From: Prauserella cavernicola
Lineage (GTDB): Bacteria; Actinomycetota; Actinomycetes; Mycobacteriales; Pseudonocardiaceae
Reading direction: 5' to 3'
Assembly: GCF_016595675.1 (NCBI RefSeq)
Contig: NZ_JAENJH010000002.1
Coordinates: 868,001 to 932,000, forward strand
Length of the DNA: 64,000 nt
A program made the translations under genes and the position numbers. Positions 9,339 through 16,849 of the stretch are shown here, piece after piece (the first letter of the stretch is position 1; each line of letters begins with the position of its first letter). The notes under the pieces are model-generated. The model was not told where the DNA came from, ran no database searches, and saw only the letters and a program-made list of their open reading frames with translations.

Positions 9339-9650
9339 ATGGGATTTCTCGGCAGGTTGTTCGGAAACAAGGCGAGTGCTCAACCGGCCGGGCCCGCGGG
9401 GGTCACCCGAGCCGGTGCGGAGGTGATCCGTGTCGAGGACACCCACGTGATCAGCGGCGTCGGGGTGACCGTCACCGGCCCGCTGACGCTCCCGGTGCAC
9501 GTGGGCGAGAACCTGGATGTCTCCCAGGACGGCAAGCAGCGATCGCTGCGAGTCACCGGCATCCTGGTCGATCAGCAGCAGGTGGACTCGGCGGTTCCGG
9601 GCACCAAGGTCGCCATGATGCTGTCGTCCCCGCAGCTGGGGACGATCTGA
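9339..9650 (+). CDS. Small protein resembling domain 2 of EF-Tu-type GTPases
   Basis: A 103-residue protein. ATG at 9339 was chosen because the frame upstream has no ribosome site and overlaps the neighbouring promoter. After a short N-terminus (MGFLGRLFGNK), residues about 30-100 follow the pattern of the translation-factor beta-barrel domain: EDTHVISGVGVTVTGPL, VHVGENLDV, RVTGILVDQQQVDSAVPG and KVAMMLSS. EF-Tu domain 2 has the same order (isGrGtvvtG, kvGeeveiv, vtgiemfrk.ldea.aGdnvg.ll). There is no GTPase domain. The resemblance is my reading of the pattern; it could be a free-standing barrel that binds RNA or protein. It stands alone between two minus-strand genes. Confidence 0.6.
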   Translation: MGFLGRLFGNKASAQPAGPAGVTRAGAEVIRVEDTHVISGVGVTVTGPLTLPVHVGENLDVSQDGKQRSLRVTGILVDQQQVDSAVPGTKVAMMLSSPQLGTI

Positions 9651-9666
9651 TCGCGGGCCGCCGACC

Positions 9667-10527
9667 TCAGCTGTAGTCGTAGAAGCCGCGGCCGGACTTC
9701 TTGCCGAGCAGCCCGGCGTCGACCATGCGCAGCAGCAGCGGCGGCGCCGCGTGCAGTGGCTCCTTGAACTCCGCGTACATCGAGTCCGCGATGGCCTTGA
9801 CGGTGTCGAGGCCGATCAGGTCGGCGAGGCGCAGCGGACCCATCGGGTGCGCGGTGCCCTTCTCCATGCCGTTGTCGATGTCCTCGGCGGAGGCGAAGCC
9901 CGCCTCGAACATCCGGATCGCCGACAGCAGGTAGGGCACCAGCAACGCGTTGACGATGAAGCCCGCACGGTCCTGCGCGCGGATCACGGTCTTGCCCAGC
10001 GCCGACGAGACGTGCGCGTCGGCCCGCTCGACGGTGTCGGCACCGGTGAGCAGCGACGGCACCAGCTCGACGAGCGGCAGTACCGGCACCGGGTTGAAGA
10101 AGTGAATGCCGATCACCTGCTGGGGCCGCTCGGTGGCCCTGCCCAGCGTCGTGATCGGGATGGAAGACGTGTTGGAGGCAAGGATCGCGTCCTCGCGCTC
10201 GACGACCTTGTCCAGCGAGCGGAACACCTCGACCTTGGCCTGCTCCTGCTCGAGCACGGCCTCCACGACGAGGTCGCGATCGGCGAGGGCGTCGAGGTCG
10301 GTGGTGAACGTGATCCGCGCGAGGGCGGCCTCGGCGTCGGAGTCGGAGAGTTTGCCGCTGCGCACACCGCGCTGCAACGACTTCTCGATGCGAGCCCTGC
10401 CCGCGTCGAGCGCAGGCTGGCTCACCTCGTTGACCGCGACCTCGATGCCCGCTCGCGCGTGCACCTCCGCGATCCCGGAGCCCATCAGGCCCGCTCCGAT
10501 CACTCCGACGCGTTGTATGTCAGGCAC
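9667..10527 (-). CDS. 3-hydroxybutyryl-CoA dehydrogenase
   Basis: A 286-residue protein of the usual length for short 3-hydroxyacyl-CoA dehydrogenases. The NAD-binding motif VIGAGLMGSGIAEVHARAG is at residues 8-26, ILASNTSSIP near 113, the catalytic His in IGIHFFNPVPVLPLVELV near 137, and DRAGFIVNALLVPYL near 183. It oxidises (S)-3-hydroxybutyryl-CoA to acetoacetyl-CoA with NAD(P) in the cytoplasm, in beta-oxidation or butyrate/polyhydroxybutyrate metabolism. It is a single gene on the minus strand; the neighbouring DUF3073 gene ends 100 bases upstream of it, beyond a strong hairpin. Confidence 0.92.
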   Translation of the reverse strand: MPDIQRVGVIGAGLMGSGIAEVHARAGIEVAVNEVSQPALDAGRARIEKSLQRGVRSGKLSDSDAEAALARITFTTDLDALADRDLVVEAVLEQEQAKVEVFRSLDKVVEREDAILASNTSSIPITTLGRATERPQQVIGIHFFNPVPVLPLVELVPSLLTGADTVERADAHVSSALGKTVIRAQDRAGFIVNALLVPYLLSAIRMFEAGFASAEDIDNGMEKGTAHPMGPLRLADLIGLDTVKAIADSMYAEFKEPLHAAPPLLLRMVDAGLLGKKSGRGFYDYS

Positions 10528-10566
10528 CGTTGCTCCTCACGTCACGTCTGATGGCAGCACAAGGTC

Positions 10567-10629
10567 AGCACGCGGAACGCGAGGGTGGGCACCGGTGTCA
10601 CCGGCTCCCACCCTCGCGTTCCGCGTGCT
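10567..10629. terminator. Perfect 23-bp inverted repeat
   Basis: Arms at 10567-10589 and 10607-10629 match perfectly over 23 bases (left arm starts AGCACGCGGAACGCG), and the 17-base loop contains CCGGTG...CACCGG that can extend the stem. It directly follows the stop codon of the DUF3073 gene on the minus strand, so it is most simply its terminator. It has no T-run, which is usual in GC-rich actinomycetes, and it differs in sequence from the 53-bp repeat family. Confidence 0.7.
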
Positions 10630-10821
10630 TCAACGACGGTAGTCGTCGTACCCGTCGTACGGGTCCTCGTACTGCTCCTCGTCCTCACCGCGGCTAATTT
10701 CCTCGTCAGAGGAATCGCCCGACAGCTCGCGCTGCAAAGCATCGAAATCCGTGGTGGGAACGCTGTACTTGAGCTCCCGGGCCACCTTCGTCTGCTTGGC
10801 CTTAGCTCGGCCGCGCCCCAT
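10630..10821 (-). CDS. DUF3073 family protein
   Basis: A 63-residue protein starting MGRGRAKAKQTKVARELKYS, the signature of the actinobacterial DUF3073 family, with a very acidic C-terminus (EDEEQYEDPYDGYDDY). The ATG at 10821 matches the family start and has a G-rich ribosome site (GGGGGTC) upstream. The basic first half suggests nucleic-acid or ribosome contact, but no function is established as far as I know. It is monocistronic, with a strong hairpin immediately after its stop. Confidence 0.88.
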   Translation of the reverse strand: MGRGRAKAKQTKVARELKYSVPTTDFDALQRELSGDSSDEEISRGEDEEQYEDPYDGYDDYRR

Positions 10822-11028
10822 GGCTCGACCCCCTTGCACAGGGGCGGGGCGGCCGGGGGAATCGGCGGCCCCGCGTCGTCTCGACAACTATTTCTTGGAC
10901 ACACCGTACCGTGTCGATGGGCTGTGATGCGACGTGGCACGGTGTGCGAACGGTGACAGTATCCGGTCCGGCTCGCGAAGGGGTGAGCCGGTGCTCACGG
11001 GCGGGTGCGGGCGTGCCAGGATTTCGGG

Positions 11029-11934
11029 GTGCTCCGTCCGTTCGTGGCCTATCTCCGGGTGTACGAACCGCTGTCCGCTTTCGGTGAACCGCCCGACGAG
11101 CAGCTGCTTCGTGCTGCGGAGGCCGCCAAGCTGACGCGGGCGAGCGCCGGCGAGCGCGAACATCTCTTGTGGCTGAAGTCACAGATTTCAGTGCCTCCTC
11201 GGCTGCTGCCTGCCGAATTGCCGAGCGGCGAGGCGGCTCCCAGCGCCAAGACCGACGTGCTCGTGCTCGACCCCTCCGAGGTGCCGACGGCGGGAAGTGC
11301 CGTGGTGGGTCCCGGCCCCCTCGTCTGCCCGTTGGAGCTACGAGTGCGCTCGGCCGCGGCGCTCGTGGGCTTTCTCGGAGAGGCCACGCCCGCGCTGCGC
11401 GCCGCGGTGCTCGACGCCGCGGACGCCACGGAGGAGACGCTGCGCACGCGGGCCAACTCGGCGCTGCGCGACCTGCACACCGGAACCATGCACATGCTGT
11501 CCACGACGTGGACCGTGCCGCTGCCGTGGTTCTCGCTCATCGAGCCCGACGAGCGCAGGCTCGTGCTCGGCGACGGCATGCACGACCCCCGGCGCGAGCT
11601 GTCCTGGCGCACCGCGATGACCGACGCGCTGCGCCGTGTGGCCGAGGCCGAGGAGCTGGTGCAGGAGACGCTCGGCGACTCGGGGCCGACGCAGATCCTC
11701 GCCGAGACGGGCCGCTGGCTGTCGAACTTCCACCCCGCCTCGGCCGTCGAGCTGGACTACGGCGGGCTGGTGCAGCTCATCGAGGACCCGATCCTGGAGT
11801 CCGACACCTCCGCCGAGGAGGTGCACTCGATCCTGGAGGCCCTGCGGGGCGGCGCGGTCGAGGAGATCGCCGAGCTGTTCCAGACGCTGCGGGACTACTG
11901 GGGCGACCTCGCCGCGAGGGAGCGGTTCAACTAG
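11029..11934 (+). CDS. Conserved actinobacterial protein of unknown function
   Basis: About 301 residues, mostly soluble. The start is probably GTG 11029 (giving a protein that opens LRPFVAYLRVYEPLSAFGEPP) rather than GTG 11005. The N-terminal 35 residues are the most distinctive part. The rest is rich in Glu, Ala and Leu and probably helical (EEVHSILEALRGGAVEEIAELFQTL near the end). I see no catalytic motif, signal peptide or membrane segment, and I do not recognise the family with confidence. The 3' end overlaps the convergent asparaginase gene by eight bases. Confidence 0.7.
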   Translation: MLRPFVAYLRVYEPLSAFGEPPDEQLLRAAEAAKLTRASAGEREHLLWLKSQISVPPRLLPAELPSGEAAPSAKTDVLVLDPSEVPTAGSAVVGPGPLVCPLELRVRSAAALVGFLGEATPALRAAVLDAADATEETLRTRANSALRDLHTGTMHMLSTTWTVPLPWFSLIEPDERRLVLGDGMHDPRRELSWRTAMTDALRRVAEAEELVQETLGDSGPTQILAETGRWLSNFHPASAVELDYGGLVQLIEDPILESDTSAEEVHSILEALRGGAVEEIAELFQTLRDYWGDLAARERFN

Positions 11935-12916
11935 CGAGCGCCGCGAGGCACTCGCCGGTGACCCGCAGCTCGCCGACCTCGCGACCGCCGCCGAGCACCA
12001 CGCCCGCGCCGCGGCCGAGGCCCTCCACCACCGAGAGCGCGGCGGGGTTGTCCGGCAGCGCCCCGAGCGCGCGCAGCGCGGCGACCAGCACCGGTGCCCT
12101 GCCGCGCGTGGCGCCGTCGGCGAGCTTGAGCGCCACCGCCGTGCCGTCGGGCAGCGCCATCGCGTGCACACCCTCTGCGCCGACCTTGCTCAGCAGGCCC
12201 GGCACCGCACGCATCAGCAGCGTGTCGTCCCTGCCCGTGCCCGCGACCAGCCACGGGTCGGCCCGCATCGCGTCGGCCACCCGCCGAGCGGGGCCGTCCT
12301 GGGCGGTGACCAGCCGGGAGAACGACCTGGCCAGACCGGTGAGAGAGAACGCGAACAGCGGTGCTCCACAGCCGTCGACGGCCGTGGCCGCGATGGGTTC
12401 GCCCGTGAGCTTCTCGACCGTGTCGGCGATCGTCAGCTGCAACTCGTGGCCCGGATCGTGGTAGCCCCGCGTGGGCCAGCCGCGCCGCACGCAGGCCGCC
12501 AGCATCGCGGCGTGCTTGCCCGAGCAGTTCATCGCCGCTCGCCGCTCGCCCGGCCACGTGCGGATCGCCTCGGCCCTGGCCGGCTCGTACATCGGGTAGA
12601 CGGCAGGACAGTGCAGGTCGGACTCGCCCAAGCCGGCCGAGGCGAGCAGCGCGAGTGCCCGCTCGACGTGGCCGGGCTCGCCGTTGTGGGAGGCGCACGC
12701 CAGCGCCAGATCCGCCGAGCCGACGTCGAGGCCGGACTCCAGCAGGCCCACCGCCTGCAGCGGCTTGCAGCTCGACCTCGGGAAGAAGGGGCGCTCGACG
12801 TCGCCGAACGCGGTGCGCACCGAACCGTCGGGACGCACGACCACGACGGCGCCGTGGTGCACGCTCTCGACGAACCCCGAGCGGACCAGCTCCACCAGTG
12901 GCGGGGCGTCAGTCAT
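11927..12916 (-). CDS. Asparaginase II-type protein
   Basis: A 329-residue protein resembling the asparaginase family found in rhizobia and actinomycetes, unrelated in fold to E. coli AnsA/AnsB. Motifs include PRSSCKPLQAVGLLESG near residue 47, LACASHNGEP near 73, MNCSGKHAAMLAAC near 130 and VDGCGAPLFAFSL near 182. The conserved Ser/Lys (SSCKP) and Cys/Lys (NCSGKH) sites form the active centre of this type. It probably hydrolyses L-asparagine to aspartate and ammonia in the cytoplasm. Its start overlaps the end of the rsiG-like gene by eight bases, so the two are coupled. Confidence 0.85.
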   Translation of the reverse strand: MTDAPPLVELVRSGFVESVHHGAVVVVRPDGSVRTAFGDVERPFFPRSSCKPLQAVGLLESGLDVGSADLALACASHNGEPGHVERALALLASAGLGESDLHCPAVYPMYEPARAEAIRTWPGERRAAMNCSGKHAAMLAACVRRGWPTRGYHDPGHELQLTIADTVEKLTGEPIAATAVDGCGAPLFAFSLTGLARSFSRLVTAQDGPARRVADAMRADPWLVAGTGRDDTLLMRAVPGLLSKVGAEGVHAMALPDGTAVALKLADGATRGRAPVLVAALRALGALPDNPAALSVVEGLGRGAGVVLGGGREVGELRVTGECLAALAS

Positions 12917-13484
12917 CCTCGGGCACGTCCTTGCCTCGCTCGCTCGCCAGCAGCTCGTCCACCGAGGCCGTGCCCGAGGCGTAGCGCCGGGCGATCTCGG
13001 CGTTGAAGCCGTCGACCACGTTCTGCACCTCGCGCCGCCGCTGCGAGACCGACTCCTCCTGCTCGCGGAAGCTGTCGAGGGTCTGGGTCAGCTGCTCCTC
13101 CGACAGTGCCGACACGTCGGAGAGATCCGCGTTGCCGACCAGCGCCTCCGCGCGCCTGCGGTACTCGCCCGCGCGGGAGGGCTCGAGCGACTGGTGGCGG
13201 CCCGAACCGGTGGCCGGCCCGAGCGCGTTGTCGGCGAGGATCGTGGCCAGCTGGTCGACGATGCTGGCCGAGCCGCCGGACGTGCGGCGCTGCTGCTCGG
13301 CCTTCACGATGTCGATCCTGGCGTGCAGGAGCCGGCGCAGGTAGGAGAGGTCGGTCTCCTCCTGCGCGGCCTCGTCACGCCGTTCGCGCAGCGTGTCCAT
13401 CGGCAGCGTGTCCACGTCGAGGACGTAGCCGGGGGCCAGTACACGGTCGATGCGACGTCGCCCGCCGGGCCGGACTTCGATCAC
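12909..13484 (-). CDS. rsiG: RsiG-like c-di-GMP-binding anti-sigma factor
   Basis: About 191 residues, a helical protein. I prefer GTG 13484 (AGGA seven bases upstream; the protein opens with IEVRPGGRRR) to GTG 13517, which lacks a ribosome site. In Streptomyces, RsiG holds sigma factor WhiG when loaded with c-di-GMP through the motif E-x3-S-x2-R-x3-Q-x3-D carried on each helix of an antiparallel pair. Here the second helix has it complete (E143, S147, R150, Q154, D158). The first has E43, S47, R50 and D58 but His54 in place of Gln. The LPMDTLRERRDEAAQEETDLSYLRRLL stretch also fits the family. A GGDEF enzyme lies at 33.3 kb. Confidence 0.82.
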   Translation of the reverse strand: MIEVRPGGRRRIDRVLAPGYVLDVDTLPMDTLRERRDEAAQEETDLSYLRRLLHARIDIVKAEQQRRTSGGSASIVDQLATILADNALGPATGSGRHQSLEPSRAGEYRRRAEALVGNADLSDVSALSEEQLTQTLDSFREQEESVSQRRREVQNVVDGFNAEIARRYASGTASVDELLASERGKDVPEDD

Positions 13485-13537
13485 GGGGCCATCCTGCTCT
13501 AGATCGGTCGGGCACACCAGGGATGCGCGTGATCATC

Positions 13538-14659
13538 TCATCCCCGGAACTGTTGTACCGCCTCCCGCCCCGGGGCCGCACCCTCCCCTGGCACGGAGTC
13601 CGGGTCGATCGCGGCCTGCACCCTGTTGTCCTCCGCGCCGACGAGCAGCTCCGCATCGGCCGGGGTCGAGCGCTTGACCAGCGCGAGCGCGATCGGTCCG
13701 AGTTCGTGGTGCTGGGCGACACTGCCGATCCGGCCGACCGTGCGCTCGCCCAGGACCACCGGGTCACCCGTTTCGGGATAGATCTCCGGCGAGCCGTCGA
13801 GGTGCAGCAGCACCATGTTGCGCGGCGGCCTGCCGACGTTGTGCACCTTCGAGACGGTCTCCTGGCCGCGGTAGCAGCCCTTCGCGACGTGGGCGGCCGA
13901 GCCGATCCAGTTCAGCTCGTGCGGGATGGCGCGCTCGTCGGTGTCGACGCCCGTGCGGGCCCGCAGCGACTCGACGCGCAGGGCGTCGAATGCCCAGCTG
14001 CCCGCGGGCCGGGCGCCCGCGTCGGTGAGCCGGGACCACCACGTCGCCAGCTCGGCGCGAGGCACCAGCAGGTCGACGGCGTGCCTGCCCGGCCACGGCA
14101 TACGGCGGGCGAGACCGCCGCCGGGCAGCGGCGTGATTGCGTAGGGTTGCGGGCCGACCTCGACGTCGAGGACCTTGTCGATGTCCGGTCCCAGCAACGT
14201 GAGCACCGCGAAGTCCTCGGTCGCGTCGCGGATGTCCACCTTGGACCAGAACTTCATCGCCTCGAGATAGGCGAGCAGGCTCTGCTTGCCGCCCTTGGGC
14301 AGCGCGCTCGTCGCCTGCGAATCGGGATCGGTGTCGAGGTACACGACGTCCTCGGTGTAGCCGAGCACCATGTGCGCGTCGACGCGGCCGTGGCTGTCCA
14401 GCACCAGTGCCTCGGTGCCGGTGTCGGTGGGCAGTGCCGAGACGTGCTGCGAGATCACGAGGTGCAGCCACGACAGGCGTTCCTCGCCGGACACCGTGAT
14501 GACGTGCCGGTGGGAGCGGTCGACGACGGCGACACCGCGCACGGCGGTGCGTTGCTCGGCGAACGGATCCCCCCAGTGCCAGGCCACCCCGGCCTCGGGG
14601 TGTCCTTCGGGTGCCGCGACCGCGCCGGGCCGGGAGAGCAGCGGTGACTGGTAGGCCAT
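13538..14659 (-). CDS. ygfZ: Folate-binding YgfZ-family protein
   Basis: A 373-residue relative of the glycine-cleavage T protein. The ATG at 14659 (MAYQSPLL) sits at the divergent promoter with the aminotransferase gene. The family signature KGCYRGQE occurs near residue 262; its Cys is part of the conserved K-G-C-Y-x-G-Q-E motif. YgfZ proteins bind tetrahydrofolate and help maintain or repair certain iron-sulfur enzymes. The N-terminal 60 residues include VAVVDRSHRHVITVSGEERLSWL, typical of GcvT-like folds. As I recall, the M. tuberculosis equivalent lies at the same place beside the class IV aminotransferase. Confidence 0.9.
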   Translation of the reverse strand: MAYQSPLLSRPGAVAAPEGHPEAGVAWHWGDPFAEQRTAVRGVAVVDRSHRHVITVSGEERLSWLHLVISQHVSALPTDTGTEALVLDSHGRVDAHMVLGYTEDVVYLDTDPDSQATSALPKGGKQSLLAYLEAMKFWSKVDIRDATEDFAVLTLLGPDIDKVLDVEVGPQPYAITPLPGGGLARRMPWPGRHAVDLLVPRAELATWWSRLTDAGARPAGSWAFDALRVESLRARTGVDTDERAIPHELNWIGSAAHVAKGCYRGQETVSKVHNVGRPPRNMVLLHLDGSPEIYPETGDPVVLGERTVGRIGSVAQHHELGPIALALVKRSTPADAELLVGAEDNRVQAAIDPDSVPGEGAAPGREAVQQFRG

Positions 14660-14690
14660 ACGACCGATCGTAGGTGAGTACCGTGAGCAC

Positions 14691-15539
14691 ATGCGCGTGC
14701 TCGCTTTCCTCGACGGCACACTTGCCGACCCAGACCAGGCCCACCTCCGCGTCGACGACCTCAGCGTGCTCCGCGGTGACGGCGTTTTCGAGACGATCCT
14801 CGTCACCGACGGCAGGCCCCGTGAGCTCGGCCCGCACCTCGACCGGCTCGCGCGGTCGGCGGCGATGCTGGACCTGCCCGAGCCCGACCGGGCGGCGTGG
14901 GAACGCGTCGTCCAGCTCGTGATCGACAACTGGTCCGGCGGTTCGGAGATCGCCCTCAAGCTCGTCTACACGCGAGGCGTCGAGGGTGACCCGAACGCCA
15001 CGCCGACGGCGTTCGCGCTGGGCATGGAGATCGACGAGAAGGTCAAGCGGGCGCGGGCCGAGGGCATCGCCGCGGTCACGCTGGAGCGTGGCATCGGCAC
15101 CGACCTGATGGAGCGCGCGCCGTGGCTGTTGCTCGGCGCGAAGTCCCTGTCGTACGCGGTGAACATGGCCGCGGTGCGCGAGGCGGCGCGGCGTGGAGCG
15201 TCCGACGTGATCTTCACGGCGACCGACGGCTCGGTGCTCGAGGGCCCGACGTCGGCCGTGATCCTCGTCCGCGGGCGCACGCTCTACACGCCGCCGCCGA
15301 CCATCGGCATCCTGCCGGGTACTACGCAGGGTGACGTGTTCCGCGCGGCCGAACGGGCCGGCTGGCAGACGGTGGTGGAGTCGTTCCCCGCGAGCGAGCT
15401 CACCTCGGCCGACGCGGTCTTCCTCGCGTCGTCGGTGCGCAAGGTGACGCGGGTGCACACGCTCGACGGGCAGCCGCTGGCCGACTCGACGGAGCTGCAC
15501 GCGGAGCTGGCGAAGGTCTACGACTCGCAGTACGACTGA
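14691..15539 (+). CDS. pabC: Class IV aminotransferase (aminodeoxychorismate lyase-like)
   Basis: A 282-residue PLP enzyme of fold type IV. Features: DLSVLRGDGVFETILV near residue 25, the PLP-binding Lys in WLLLGAKSLSYAVNMAA near residue 150, the Glu in DGSVLEGPTSAVILV near 188, and GILPGTTQGDVF near 207 for phosphate binding. The family includes 4-amino-4-deoxychorismate lyase (p-aminobenzoate for folate) and branched-chain or D-amino acid aminotransferases. PabC is favoured because the divergent neighbour is folate-dependent, but the specificity is not proven. It ends nine bases before a 20-bp perfect hairpin. Confidence 0.83.
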   Translation: MRVLAFLDGTLADPDQAHLRVDDLSVLRGDGVFETILVTDGRPRELGPHLDRLARSAAMLDLPEPDRAAWERVVQLVIDNWSGGSEIALKLVYTRGVEGDPNATPTAFALGMEIDEKVKRARAEGIAAVTLERGIGTDLMERAPWLLLGAKSLSYAVNMAAVREAARRGASDVIFTATDGSVLEGPTSAVILVRGRTLYTPPPTIGILPGTTQGDVFRAAERAGWQTVVESFPASELTSADAVFLASSVRKVTRVHTLDGQPLADSTELHAELAKVYDSQYD

Positions 15540-15547
15540 GCCCCGGA

Positions 15548-15593
15548 CACGACGAAGGCCACCTCCCGTGAGTGGGAGGTGGCCTTCGTCGTG
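15548..15593. terminator. Bidirectional hairpin terminator
   Basis: A perfect 20-bp stem (15548-15567 with 15574-15593; arm CACGACGAAGGCCACCTCCC) and a six-base loop lie between the convergent ends of the aminotransferase and nitrobindin genes. It can serve both strands. Confidence 0.88.
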
Positions 15594-15604
15594 GAAGCGG
15601 GGAC

Positions 15605-16231
15605 TCAGCCGACCACGCGACGCAGCAGCGCGGAGGCGTGCGGCGTCATCGGCTGGCCGACCATCGCGCGCTCCTCGACGTAGCCGAGGTCGCCGCCCGC
15701 GACGATGCCGTACAGGCGCTGCGCGGCGGTGACCTCCTTGGCCGTGGAGGTGCGCACCACCGCGTCGGTGGCGAGCTGCCAGGCCGACTGGTTCTTGGGG
15801 GTGCCGTAGAAGAGTTCGAGGATCCCGCTGGAGTGCGCGAGCAGGAGCTCGATGGTGTCGTCCTCCTGGGGACGCCACCAGCCGGTCTCGCGCGCCGCGG
15901 GGCGGATCACGTTGCCGTCGTCGTCGAGCAGCCACGACCGGGCTTCGTGGAAGAGGAACGGGCGCCCGTCGTGGGCGATGGTGAGCTGCTGGGCGAACCG
16001 GCGCGGACCGTCGATCGTGGGGTAGTTGACCTCCCCCTCGCCGCGCCACACGCCGACGAGCGGCAGCAGCGCCAGGCACGCGTCGTTGAGGTTCTCACCC
16101 TCGCGCAGGTTCGCCGTGTCACCGGGGATCGGCAGGTCGTCGAACTGCGGGATGTTCCTGCCCGCGGTCTGTTCGGCGCGCTCGGCCGCGACCCGGATGG
16201 CTTCGTCGCCGCTGGACATACCGCTGGACAT
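15605..16231 (-). CDS. Nitrobindin-like heme-binding protein
   Basis: A 208-residue protein of the lipocalin-like nitrobindin group. The beta-barrel opens with [14 protein letters not shown] near residue 58, the GxWxGxG signature, and [22 protein letters not shown] follows. Family members carry a ferric heme and react with nitric oxide or peroxynitrite. The proximal heme ligand is normally a C-terminal His; His198 in [10 protein letters not shown] is the candidate. Its ATG (second in-frame ATG five codons in) overlaps the stop of a tiny membrane-protein ORF as TGATG. It resembles M. tuberculosis Rv0813c in kind and, as I recall, in position. Confidence 0.82.
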   Translation of the reverse strand: MSSGMSSGDEAIRVAAERAEQTAGRNIPQFDDLPIPGDTANLREGENLNDACLALLPLVGVWRGEGEVNYPTIDGPRRFAQQLTIAHDGRPFLFHEARSWLLDDDGNVIRPAARETGWWRPQEDDTIELLLAHSSGILELFYGTPKNQSAWQLATDAVVRTSTAKEVTAAQRLYGIVAGGDLGYVEERAMVGQPMTPHASALLRRVVG

Positions 16232-16335
16232 CAGGCGTCGCGGCGGTCCGAGTACAGCCGGTAGACGACGTAACCACCGAACCAGGTGGTGGCGACGATG
16301 GCCAGTACGAGCAGCGTCGTAAAGATAATCTCCAC
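16231..16335 (-). CDS. Small single-span membrane protein (34 residues)
   Basis: A 35-codon frame from GTG 16335 (alternative GTG 16359 would add eight residues, MRRVILPL). It reads [21 protein letters not shown] and then a basic tail [10 protein letters not shown]: one membrane helix with a positive cytoplasmic end. Its TGA shares a base with the nitrobindin ATG (TGATG), which suggests translational coupling. No clear Shine-Dalgarno is visible. I recognise no family. The evidence is the clean hydrophobic pattern, the stop/start overlap and its placement immediately before the conserved gene. Confidence 0.5.
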   Translation of the reverse strand: MEIIFTTLLVLAIVATTWFGGYVVYRLYSDRRDA

Positions 16336-16388
16336 GAGCGGAAGGATAACCCGCCGCACTGGCTCAGCAGCAGCGCGGGAGCCCAGAT

Positions 16389-16441
16389 GCGGTGAAGGGC
16401 ACCTTTACCGCATTCAATGCAGTAAAGGTGCCCTTCACCGC
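16389..16441. repeat. Dispersed 53-bp palindromic repeat, copy 2
   Basis: It has the same 20-base arms as copy 1, here perfect, with centre CGCATTCAATGCA. It lies between the start of the small membrane-protein gene and the 3' hairpin of the DUF1416 gene, all on the minus strand. Confidence 0.95.
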
Positions 16442-16478
16442 AGCTCCGCAGGTCTCGGGTGGGGCGGGTCGGCGCAGC

Positions 16479-16513
16479 GAGGCCGCCTTCCCCTCGTCAG
16501 GGAAGGCGGCCTC
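16479..16513 (-). terminator. Terminator of the sulfur operon
   Basis: A perfect 14-bp stem (GAGGCCGCCTTCCC at 16479-16492 with 16500-16513) and seven-base loop lie about 30 bases beyond the DUF1416 stop codon on the minus strand. It would end the sulfurtransferase operon. Confidence 0.8.
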
Positions 16514-16543
16514 CGCGTTGGTGGTGCTGTGGTGGTGGACGCC

Positions 16544-16849
16544 TCAGGAGACGGCGATGGCGACCTGGTGCACGCCCGGGCCGCCCGCGGTCACGGCGGC
16601 CTCGCCGTTGCCCGTGCGGTGCAGCGCGCGCACGGTCCAGTCGCCCGCAGCCGCGTAGAAGCGGAAGTCGCCCTGCGGTGAGGCCTGGACCTCGCCCGCG
16701 AACTCGCCGTCGGCGTTGAGCAGCCGCACGTACGCGCCGCCGAGCGGGCCGTCGCTGCTGGTCACCGTTCCGGCGACCACGACCTGGCCGTTGGTGTCCT
16801 CGTCAGCCGCCGTGGCGGTCTGCTGCGGCGCGCCGCATCCGTCCGACAT
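16544..16849 (-). CDS. DUF1416 protein next to sulfurtransferase (SseC-like)
   Basis: A 101-residue protein. It starts MSDGCGAPQQ (the CGAP segment is typical), then VVVAGTVTSSDGPLGGAYVRLLNADGEF, a small beta-sandwich of the carboxypeptidase-regulatory type, ending GPGVHQVAIAVS. DUF1416 genes stand beside thiosulfate sulfurtransferase genes throughout actinobacteria (annotated SseC in mycobacteria); the molecular role is not established. Here its ATG follows the sulfurtransferase stop with no spacing, so it is the last gene of the sulfur operon and ends before a clear hairpin. Confidence 0.87.
   Translation of the reverse strand: MSDGCGAPQQTATAADEDTNGQVVVAGTVTSSDGPLGGAYVRLLNADGEFAGEVQASPQGDFRFYAAAGDWTVRALHRTGNGEAAVTAGGPGVHQVAIAVS

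Noticed and set aside
13764-16079. A 771-codon minus-strand ORF spanning ygfZ, the aminotransferase and nitrobindin genes
   Set aside because: It crosses three well-supported genes and a terminator in the wrong frame.
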